Source of the DNA: Ophiothrix spiculata
Taxonomy: Eukaryota > Echinodermata > Ophiuroidea > Amphilepidida > Ophiotrichidae
Direction: 5' to 3' (one strand)
Assembly: GCA_000969725.1 (NCBI GenBank)
Contig: JXSR01S010005.1
Length of the DNA: 41,540 nucleotides
The position numbers were made by a program, and so were the translations under genes. Below the pieces are notes generated by a model, which worked only from the letters and a program-made list of their open reading frames with translations, was not told the origin of the DNA and did not search any database. Below are positions 33,600 through 41,540 of this stretch, piece by piece (position 1 is the first letter of the stretch; the number at the start of each line of letters is the position of its first letter).

Positions 33600-33840
33600 A
33601 AACATGTGACTCATCTCCCAATCGGGAAATCTAAACGGGACTCAAATCCAGATGAATGCGCGTCTCCGAAAGCTGCTCTGCAGTAGAATGTGGCTACACG
33701 GGCGTCAGATCTTGATCTGCTGCATAGCACTCTGCGTAAATGCGTCCGTGTAAGCGTTCTACGGAGATGCGGATCTCAGATCTGGATCTCGGAGATGAGA
33801 TGTGCATGAGTCTGGATCTACACTTCGTGTAGATTGCCTC
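33600..33840. mobile_element. GC-rich foldback element
   Basis: The block is abruptly GC-rich. The left arm (CATGTGACTCATCTCCC ... GCGTCTCCG ... GGCTACACGG) pairs with the right arm (CCGTGTAAGC ... CGGAGATGCG ... GGAGATGAGATGTGCATG). A separate perfect hairpin ATCTACACTTCGTGTAGAT follows. It lies inside an array unit, between block 1 and block 2, where the right-edge unit has no such insert. There is no ORF. Confidence 0.6.
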
Positions 33841-33869
33841 AATTTCACTTGACCATCAGTGCGTATTAC

Positions 33870-34345
33870 CAAATAACATGGTGAGTTTACATTACTAGAC
33901 CATACTTTGAAATGCAATTAAATTATTGTACCTCATTTCAAAGACATCACATAACTGTTGGTGCTCGGTACATTGCTCGGTAGTAAAAGCTCATACCACC
34001 TTCAATGAACGTCATAATATTATCATTAATCAAAAGGCTAGCCATACTTATATAATACATGATTTGACCGTCTTATTCCGCTGCGAATGTCCTGTCTATC
34101 TCATAATCATAATGTTATTTCCGATGGTCAGAAAGTTATTGTTGGTGAATGTAAACAAATTTGACCGTGCACTTGATGTTATCGTGCTGTTGATGCATTT
34201 TGCACATACTGCGTTTTTACTTTGTCAAACCAAAAATCCACTTTTTGAAAATGTTATTATTCCGCTGCAAATACCCTGTCTATCTCATAATCATAATGTT
34301 ATTTCCGATGGTCAGAAAGTTATTGTTGGTGAATGTAAACACATT
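33870..34345 (+). repeat. Array unit C3: blocks 2-3 with recent local duplication
   Basis: ATTACTAGACCATACTTTGA and GACATCACATAACTG correspond to block 2. Block 3 appears twice, at 34,074-34,162 and 34,257-34,346. A core from CCTGTCTATCTCATAATCAT to TTGGTGAATGTAAACA is identical in both, so this 182-bp duplication is far younger than the array. The 160-codon frame over it is a by-product of the duplication. Confidence 0.8.
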
Positions 34346-34346
34346 T

Positions 34347-35350
34347 ATTTATTTATATATTTATTTCCCGAAACTGAGCCTTGTTTGCACGGATACAGAG
34401 AAACATAAACATTTACGTAGTTAACCTAAATAGGTTTCATGTATTTGATATTGCGCATTTATCAGTTGAAGTCATCAACGCATTGTTTTGATAACAAAAA
34501 TAGTATTAATAACAATAAACAAATATGTAATATTTATGAACGATTCAGCTTTGGCTGGTCTATTGAATGCTTTCTTTAACCTGGGAAAATTGACTTTATG
34601 AGCAACTTCAATACGATCATCTTTTTGGTTATCTGTGCTGATGTTTTAATTTACATTATATATTTATTGAATTGGTGAAATGCGTCCCCATAAAGCTAAA
34701 AAAAGGTGTAAGTGTATAAAGATGGTGCATTCATTTAGTAGCAATTTTTAATCACACAAAATGGGTTATACAATGTATAATAGAGGTTATAAGGGTGCAG
34801 AAACTTTATTTGTACATATTGTAATTCAAAACGATTATTGTTAAATGAAGACCTTATTGCCAAACCATGTTAAGACCACCCACCTTCAAAATTGACATTT
34901 TGATAGTTCTGGAAAGTTACTAACCTAAAGTATCTAGTAATAAGTTTTTGAAGCAATCGCCTTCCAAAATTAAACTTTTTTCTAGAACCTGTTCAGTCCA
35001 TGGGGAAATTTGCCTATTCTGAGTCATAAGTCTACTGTATTTTTGAAAGTGAAATTTTAATATAAGAAAAAGTAGAATTTAAAGATTTTTATTTTTCATT
35101 TTTGCGCCACAGGTGAAAATATATGTCGAGGTATTGAGTAGTTGACAGATTCATAAACCTTTTTCAAGAAAATGGTCGAAAATATGAAATATATTGGTAT
35201 ATTTTGAGGACAATCAATAGAAATATGGGGCTTTTTTTTTTATCTTTGTACGCGTTTATCTTAATTAACATTTTACTCCCTTTCAACCTTTGTGGACTGT
35301 AACTTGACTTCTAGAAATCGAATAAAGTTCATTGAGTTGCAATCTTAATC
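34347..35350. other. AT-rich interval with no supported gene
   Basis: No inverted repeat or coding signal was found. Confidence 0.5.
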
Positions 35351-36130
35351 CTTATAACATGGCCTTTGTAAATATTTAAGAAAGAGAAAATAACAAAAGG
35401 CTGCATTTACTACTAGATTGGGATGGACGGTCACATAAAATAAACAAGTTTCTAGCACGACACACTACATATATTGTGGTGTGAAATCTTATAACATCTT
35501 ATAACATGGCTTTTGCGAATATTTAAGAAAGAGAAAATAATAAAAGGCTGCATTTACGGCTAGTTTGGGATGGACGGTCACATATAATGAACAAGTTTCT
35601 ACTCTCTAAATGTAAAAAGAGAAAAAAACCAGCTGCATGCGCTAATCAATCCACTCCAAGAAGAGAGAAATCACCGAACTTTCACCCCAAAAAGAGAGAA
35701 AAAAGAGTAAGAGTGAACGCCACTCAAAAATGTATTGTCATCCATTTAACTCTTTGAAGAGTGGACACTCACTCGCTGAGAGTGAACGTCACTCCTTTTT
35801 GAGTGAATATTTAGTAGAACGAGTAAAATGGTGAAATATTCACTCAAAAAGGAGTGACGTTCACTCTCAGCGAGTGAATGTCCACTCTTTAAAGAGTTAA
35901 ATGGAGGACAATACATTTTCGAGTGGCGCTCACTCTCACTCTTTTTTCAGTCTTTTTGGAGTGAAAGTTCAGTGATTTATCTCTTTTTTGAGTGGATTGA
36001 CTTGCGCATACAGCTGTTTTTGATGGTTTTCACTCTTTTTCGAGTGAATTAGGATTCACTCGTTTTTTCACTCTTTTTACATTTAGAGAGTAGCACGACA
36101 CGCTACATATATTGTGGTGTGAAATCTTAT
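35351..36130 (+). repeat. 147-bp tandem duplication, second copy split by a MITE
   Basis: CTTATAACATGGCCTTTG through ATTGTGGTGTGAAATCTT (35,351-35,497) is repeated from 35,498. The second copy breaks at GTTTCTA (35,601) and resumes at TAGCACGACACGCTAC (36,091). The first copy therefore preserves the empty insertion site GTTTCTAGCACGAC. Confidence 0.9.
35602..36090. mobile_element. 489-bp palindromic MITE with TA target duplication
   Basis: The ends are CTCTCTAAATGTAAAAAGAG and its exact complement. TA flanks both sides, and the uninterrupted copy of the host repeat has a single TA. Almost the whole element folds back. A central 22-base spacer at about 35,811-35,832 separates arms such as AAAAAGGAGTGACGTTCACT. 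The arms are studded with ACTC/GAGT motifs separated by T or A runs. No ORF is present. The TA duplication fits Tc1/mariner-like mobilisation, which is inference. Confidence 0.92.
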
Positions 36131-37721
36131 GCAACATTATTTAAACTTGATAATATTTGTATCATACAACTTGATAATATTTAAAATGATTTGGCGGTTT
36201 GATTCTGCTTTGAATGTCTTGTTTTCTGATAATATACGATTGTCATACAGTAATTAGGGTAGATATAACGTTTGTGTTTTTTCGGCAAATCAATAAATAT
36301 AGATACTATAGCTTTCCTTTATGGAATTTCAAGGCTATTGTCATAACATCGTTACCTTTACCTCTACATGCAGAATTCAGATATCATTATTTTGTTAGAT
36401 TACAGAACGATACAAACATATTTAGTTTGAGCTTTGTATTAATACATGAAAGTGATAAACCGTATATTTATACAACAATTTTCCATATTTTAATTAAATA
36501 TAACGAGCATTTTGCAAATGCAGGGACAATTATGTACATGCATGCATGTGTTTTTATGAATTAAAATTAATTATTAAACATCTTTTCTAAAAATTAGAAA
36601 GTTATCACCTACACCATTTTTTTGTATTATGCATTATTGATATATTAATCAATTAGATTATTTCTGAAGCATGAATGTCAATGTTACGATGTGATATGGT
36701 TTGAGTCATTAGGTAAATAAACTTTATCAGATATGTCAGCAGATATTTGAAAATTTACAATAGAAATTCTTGAAACGTGAATAAAATACAGGGTGAAATT
36801 TTATGTCTCATAGTCATAATCAACTATTTTACAATATTAGAAATATAATGAACAAAAAATGCACTGAATATCAAAAGTTTTAAAAACATTAAAAAAAAAT
36901 TGCATTTATTGAATCTTTGAAAATATCATTAATTATTTAAATAGGTTGAAAAGTTTTTCTGTTTTTACAATACTTTTAAAAAGCCTCTTTCAGCTTCGTA
37001 ATTGTTTGAAATTAATGTCTTTCCTATTTGCACTTTTGCTCTGTACGCTCTTAGCATTAGACTTAAGTATGGTAAAGTGGTTGAGTTACATGTTAATAAT
37101 ATAAACTAACGCACACGGATAACGATACTTTGCTAATAAATAGATACCTATATCTATTTTTATTTAAAATTGACACATAGTATTTCTGCAGAAGTTAACT
37201 TTTACCAACTGTTTGCGACATTTATTCAAATAGTAATTAGTTAAAACACGGTGTTGAAATCATGCGCAGATGAGAGCTTAATCTTAAAAGAGTATTTGCT
37301 TGAAATTGATCACAAACATAGAATAACATTCAGTTTTGAAGACGTATGGTAATTCATAATTATTCTCTCTGGTCTGAAATGCGGCTTTAACAGTATTTTA
37401 CTCTGTTTCAATTAAGATTGTTATCTACGAGAAGGAGGACTGATTACTCACTTCCATTGCGTATCATTTGCTTTTCTCTGTAACAACTAAGCATTATACC
37501 TTGTCAATGTCATTACACTACCAACAGGTACCCCATCAGGTTTATCCTTGGTAAATCTAGCACGGATTTAATAAAGGTTCAAATTACACACCAGGGAATT
37601 AAAGGGATTACAAAGGAAAAGAAAGCTTTATTACATTATAAATAAGTCACACTAGTAGCTACTAGTCTAACACGTTCATGGGTTAGAAACAGAAACACAT
37701 TTCTGTAATTACACAAACATT
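36131..37721 (+). repeat. Array unit C3/C4: blocks 3-4
   Basis: GATTCTGCTTTGAATGTC at about 36,199 matches block 3 and GAAATTCTTGAAACGTGAAT at about 36,764 matches block 4. TGTAACAACTAAGCATTATA and CATTACACTACCAACAGGTA (about 37,481-37,530) match 28,184-28,242. The 116-codon frame at 36,214-36,564 is not conserved in the other units. Confidence 0.6.
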
Positions 37722-38062
37722 TTAAAGGTAGGTATTCAGATCTGGTGAACATTTTAACACATACTTTTTATATATTCAAATAATGGGTCATCACCAAGAT
37801 TAAGCAATTGTTAAGTTCCATTTATATACTTCAAACAAAATTAATACTACAAGTAAAAATGTGTCTGAGAGTGACCCATAGAAACCTGTTAACAAAATAT
37901 AAGTAAATTCTGCACTAATTTGACTATATAATATCTCTTCAACGAAACATAATATGGTCGAAAAAATTTACAGGGGTTATGAGATAAATATGCGCTTTCC
38001 TCTGGTATCAAAATTTCCGGTTTGATTTTTGGAGTGAAACTGATCGGAACACACACCTTTAA
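37722..38062. mobile_element. TTAA-ended MITE, family M-A, second copy
   Basis: The left end reads TTAAAGGTAGGTATTCAGAT. The right end, reversed, reads TTAAAGGTGTGTGTTCCGAT. It is 341 bp and shares internal motifs with 12,569-12,901. Non-coding. Confidence 0.7.
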
Positions 38063-38216
38063 TGATATACCGTGTATATTTTTGCAGCATTTGAGTAAAA
38101 ATGTCTGATCATGTGCCGAGATACAATCAAATTGTCCACATCATCCCAATCAAACAAAACAACAAAGGCACTTTAAAAATGTAAATACCAAGACTATGGG
38201 ACTACATTCAGATTAG

Positions 38217-38462
38217 GGACCATTCACAATCATTTGTTAGGGGCTGATGCAAAAAGGGGCCTTAAAATGTTTCACCGTTGTAGGGGGGAGGGGTGAAAAA
38301 AATTACCACGAATTTTCTGGTAAAAATTAAGCTTACATGCTTTTCTATAGTTGACTGCTAATTGTTGTTGCAAAAAAGGGGCCCTTAACATTTTTGAGTG
38401 TTTCCGTGATTTTTTTTTTTTTGCATCAGTCCCCCAACATTACAAGTGTTTGTGAACAGTCT
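38217..38462. mobile_element. hAT-like MITE
   Basis: The left end GGACCATTCACAATCATTTG and the right end (reversed) AGACTGTTCACAAACACTTG form inverted repeats that continue to a shared CTGATGCAAAAA. The flanks CAGATTAG and CTTATTAG match at 6 of 8 positions, which would suit the 8-bp duplication of hAT elements. The interior has G-runs and poly-T but no ORF. Confidence 0.65.
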
Positions 38463-39059
38463 CTTATTAGAATATGTGGGGAGGTCTCGTTTAGTATAGT
38501 TAAGGCTACGGTCCCTAAAAACGTCTTGCTCGGCTGAATGTCATGTTTACTGCAATTTTTTACCTACTTACACCCATCAGAATATCACAATTGTTTGCGT
38601 ACATATTGAATAGAGTCTTTCGTTTATACATCTATCTTTACTAATGATTTCAAGTCCATGATCAAGGTCAAAATGACGCCTTAAGACTACATCGAAAAAG
38701 TTGACCCTTTTTCGCCGAAAGCCTATAATTTCATGATGTTCGAACATATCAACTGGTTTCAAATTTTGACAGATTGTAGGCTTGATATTTCTTATTGAAT
38801 TACAAACAATATTTTATAAATATGCTGTGTTGATTTTGAATGATAATGTAACAAATCCGCGTTGTTTCTATGGTTCGAGTCCCCGCAAATGCAGTGAAAA
38901 CTATTTATCTTTTCATGATTAAAAACAGTAAGGATTCACATTTTCCTGAGCAGATGGATTCCCTTTACCATTAAATGAAGTCTGAAATACTAAGACAAAT
39001 ATTACAATGTGATATAATTGTCTTTTAACTCAGACATGTCAGATCTCAATTGTTGCAAT

Positions 39060-39400
39060 CTTCATATGTGTCAGGTTGTGCACCAGACACAAACTCCCAT
39101 GGCTTTCAGATGATGACAATTTGTGAATTTGATTATGGAGGTTTGTCATCGTAGTTGTTTTTCTCTGATATCATATTTACAAACGAGTAAGGTCAGAAAT
39201 TTTAGTTCTTAATGGTATCTATAATAATCGATATAGCTATCTTGTCTTAAAATGGTCTTCTAGTTATCTTGTCTTAAAATGGTTTTCAAACACGCTTAAA
39301 TACATATCGAAAGGTCACGTTTTGAGGTTTGAGGTTGTGCAAAATGTTTTAACAGAATAATGTATTGCTTGCACTAAATGTATGTGCTTTTATGTGTATA
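39060..39400 (+). repeat. Array block 6 copy inside the inverted-repeat element
   Basis: CACCAGACACAAACTCCCAT, TTTTAGTTCTTAATGGTATC and TTGTGCAAAATGTTTTAACA align with 31,741-32,050. A 27-base tandem repeat (TATCTTGTCTTAAAATGG twice, 39,238-39,284) is private to this copy. Confidence 0.75.
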
Positions 39401-39920
39401 TTAACAACGCCTATTGCTAATTATAACCTGACAGAATATTAATGTTACAAGTATTTTTGGAGTAAATATCACTGACTTGAATAAAAACGATGAGTTGCAT
39501 TTACTAAACTTTACGTAAAGTGTTTGAAGCTTGACTTTATTTAGTTTACCGTATTTACGCGTGATGGTGTTCTCTAAAACATTTTGATAACATCATAACA
39601 TAAACAAGTTACATACATGTACATGTAAGTAGGGCTTCGTCTGATGTCATGACAACTGGTTTCCTGGTTTTTAATATTATGAAGTTGAATTACTTTAGAA
39701 CAAATAAAGCGTGGCTTTGTTTATTGATCGTTGTAATTACCAGTATATCTTCGCAATTACCTGAAACGTATAACCGTAAATTTGGCGTAATCGTGATGAT
39801 TATATAATTTGTTAATGAGAAAGCAAGAGCACCCTTAAGGGTACGAGGAATCCACATGCTCAGGAAAATGTGAATCCTAACTATTTTTCAATCATGAAAA
39901 GATAAATAGTTTTCACTGTC

Positions 39921-40006
39921 TTTGCGGGGACTCGAACCATGGATTATGGCGGGGGTTAGTCATGCATTACGAAGCGAGAGATCTACCGCTGAGCTATCAA
40001 GGCAGC
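39921..40006 (-). pseudogene. tRNA-like sequence in right arm
   Basis: On the minus strand, TTGATAGCTCAGCGGTAGAT provides an A box and ATGGTTCGAGTCCCCGC provides a B box, with spacing like a tRNA gene. The anticodon and acceptor stems do not pair properly, and the same 3' part continues into repeat sequence in both arms. I therefore call it a tRNA-derived repeat head rather than a functional tRNA gene. The left arm keeps only the B-box part (about 38,870-38,890, plus strand). Confidence 0.65.
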
Positions 40007-40844
40007 GTTGAGATGGTGAACTAAAATCTAAAACATAAACATTAGAATGCCGTATTTTTCTTTTGTTTACATAAAAATTGCAATTTTTGCCTCATTGGAA
40101 TGCTCAATTTGTAAGTAAATTATGCGAATGCGTATATCAGACAAAATGTAGATAATGTAGATACTAAAATTAGGCTATTCACAGCTCAAACAGGGCGAAC
40201 TCAGAGTCATAATTCACGCTCGGTTTTTTCGGGCAAAACAACGCGGGTTTGTTACATTATCATTCAAAATCAACACAACACATTTATTAAATATTATTTG
40301 TAATTCAATAAAAAGTATCAAACCTACAATCTGTCAAAATTTGAAAACAGGCGAATCGTTCGAACATCATAAAATTTTAAGGTTTCGGCGAAAAAGGTGT
40401 AAATTTTTCGAAGTAGTTTATTGACGTCATTTTGACCTTGATACTGGACGTGAAATCACTATTAAAGTCTCATGTATAAACTAGAGACTCTATTACATAT
40501 GTACGGCAAAAATTGTATTATTCTGATATGTGTAAGTAGGTAAAAAGTTGCAGTAAAGATGCCGTTGGCAAAAATGGCACCCATTTAGGGACTGTAGCCT
40601 TAACACAACAAAATTAACTCAATTTGGCATTATTAAAAGTGATTAATTTCAAGGTCAGATTTATGTCTAAATGATTTTTTCATTATGATGACATTTTCCT
40701 TTGATACTTTTTACGAGGAAATATGCTACAGTATTTCAAATCACATATATCGAAAGGTCTACCAGAGAGCAGGGCAAAATAGACACTACATGGCGTAAAT
40801 AAATTATCACAAGCAATTACCTCAGGGATTAGAAAGTATGTTCC

Positions 40845-41540
40845 AGCAATCATATTACACAAACTGACTCTCCCAGCATCGATAACCCTGTTTCCATTTG
40901 TTATCCAACTTGCCTTGGCAAACAAGAACTCAAGTTCCAATACTTAAATCCCAAGGATGCGGAAATCTTTACATATACCGTATTTGTTACCCAGAGCAGT
41001 TGATGTCAAATACAATATCATTACATCAACTCAGGTATATATTTAAAGATACTCCTTATATATACATTATTATTGCCCACTTTTAGATAAGAGTTAAAAA
41101 TAGGCATTCATATTAAGCTTAAGCTACATTACTAAATCGTAATATAAAACGCAAAGAATATATTGAACTTAAATTCAAGACGTCACGTAACTGTCAGTGC
41201 ATGTTATTTAGGAATAAAGAGCAAATTCCACATTTCAAAAACTTCATAATAATTACCATAGTGCAACAGGCTGGCCAACATCTAATTACACTTAATTTGA
41301 CGATTTAATTCCACTGTGAATTATCGCCCAGTTTGAATAATCATATAATATTTCCGATGACCAGAATTAAGGTAACTTTGGCACAGTGATATTAACATTG
41401 ACGTTTTTTCGTAAGCCTTTTCAAAGTCTGACATTTCATGGCAAAGTGCGATGCATCATCGACAAGCTATCGGCACAAACCCGAATACCCCCAATTTTGT
41501 CTACATGCCGGAATAAAAACATTATATATCATCCATAGTC
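40845..41540 (+). repeat. Array unit C4: blocks 1-3, running off the window
   Basis: CAATCATATTACACAAACTG, TTAAATCCCAAGGATGCGG, GTTACCCAGAGCAGTTGATG, CATTACTAAATCGTAATATA, AAGACGTCACGTAACTGTC and TTTCCGATGACCAGAATTAA follow in array order. The unit is complete up to the window edge, so the array probably continues beyond it. Confidence 0.75.

Larger units (their letters stand above)
38500..40603. mobile_element. 2.1 kb element with long inverted repeats and TTAA ends
   Basis: The ends are TTAAGGCTACGGTCCCTAAA and, reversed, TTAAGGCTACAGTCCCTAAA. Complementarity continues for hundreds of bases: the left arm is about 38,500-38,975 and the right arm about 39,840-40,603. The right arm holds roughly 290 bases missing from the left, including most of a tRNA-like sequence. 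The unpaired centre (about 38,980-39,835) contains array block 6, so the arms flank array sequence. Either the element captured it, or two oppositely oriented copies of one element landed on both sides. Confidence 0.75.
20900..41540. repeat. Diverged tandem array of multi-kilobase units
   Basis: The same sequence blocks recur in the same order and orientation. Block 1 contains TAATCCCAAGGATRCGG and GTTACCCARAGCA.TTGATGTC. Block 2 contains CGTAATATAAAACGC and GACGTCACGTAACTG. Block 3 contains ATTCCGCTGTGAAT and TTTCCGATG.TCAGAA. Block 4 contains GAAATTCTTGAAA.GTGAATA. Block 5 contains CTGAT.AAATGG.ATT.T. Block 6 contains GACACAAACTCC and GTGCAAAATGTTTTAAC. Block 1 copies lie near 24.0/24.54, 29.83, 33.38 and 40.95 kb. 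Unit spacing varies (about 3.5 to 7.6 kb) because of insertions and deletions. The function is unknown. Confidence 0.7.

Noticed and set aside
33926-34408. 160-codon plus-strand frame
   Set aside because: Its length is created by the local 182-bp duplication, which happens to preserve an open frame. The two halves encode the same peptide in different frames.
36214-36564. 116-codon plus-strand frame, one of the longest in the window
   Set aside because: It lies over array blocks whose other copies have stops in this frame. The composition follows the AT-rich background and no domain is visible.
39921-40006. Functional tRNA gene on the minus strand
   Set aside because: A and B boxes are present, but the anticodon and acceptor stems do not pair and the 3' part continues into repeat sequence shared by both arms.
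40683-41000. Possible conserved minus-strand peptide in array block 1 (TNGNRVIDAG versus TKGNWIVDAL and LTGNGVTIAI), reminiscent of a GPCR first helix
   Set aside because: The resemblance is short. Substitutions are not concentrated at third positions, frames contain stops in some copies, and no later helices were found.
1-41540. CRISPR array or prokaryotic defence system
   Set aside because: No regularly spaced identical short repeats with unique spacers. The sequence is clearly eukaryotic in organisation.

Overview
This window looks like a gene-poor, AT-rich piece of an invertebrate animal (metazoan) nuclear genome. There is no bacterial-style gene packing and no long open reading frame. 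Protein-coding signal is limited to broken non-LTR retrotransposons and a few short exon-like segments. There are many small non-coding DNA transposons (MITEs), a tRNA-derived SINE, long low-complexity stretches, and a 50-N scaffold gap flanked by a duplicated contig edge. The lineage cannot be fixed from the sequence. The mix of RTE-like and L2/CR1-like LINE 3' ends, a tRNA-SINE and TTAA-ended MITEs would fit many marine invertebrates.

Left third (1-12,000). There is one copy of a short repeat at the left edge, an unassigned minus-strand terminal-exon-like ORF (1237-1503), a direct repeat pair, and a 2 kb inverted-repeat element with internal tandem duplication (3178-5138). Then come a possible two-exon gene end (5710-5958), a GC-rich island, and a piggyBac-type MITE with TTAA/CCCTAG ends (7147-7743). 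A three-layer nest follows: the edge repeat is split by a 5'-truncated LINE (8450-10572), which is itself split by a MITE (8973-9394). The assembly gap lies at 11,539-11,588, with about 404 bases duplicated on both sides.

Middle (12,000-24,600). This part holds a series of MITEs and foldbacks, several with TTAA at their termini: 12,569-12,901, 15,756-16,004, 16,096-16,411, 16,579-17,150 and 20,242-20,852. Two small exon candidates have good splice sites (15,367-15,417 and a 21-nt one at 19,491-19,511). Two L2/CR1-like LINE 3' ends flank a nearly perfect 160-bp hairpin.

Right half (about 20,900-41,540). The main structure is a strongly diverged tandem array. The same ordered set of sequence blocks recurs near 24.0-27.5, 29.7-32.2, 33.2-36.8 and 39.0-41.5 kb, and part of it near 20.9 kb. 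Later insertions lie on top: a tRNA-SINE, a GC-rich foldback, a 489-bp palindromic MITE with a TA duplication and a known empty site, a hAT-like MITE, and a 2.1 kb inverted-repeat element carrying a tRNA-like sequence. A cysteine-rich exon candidate (28,369-28,500) is the best protein-like segment here. I cannot show what the array units encode, if anything.

No operon, CRISPR array, rRNA or convincing functional tRNA gene was found. The genes do not form a recognisable pathway. The biological story of the window is layered transposon insertion and segmental duplication.
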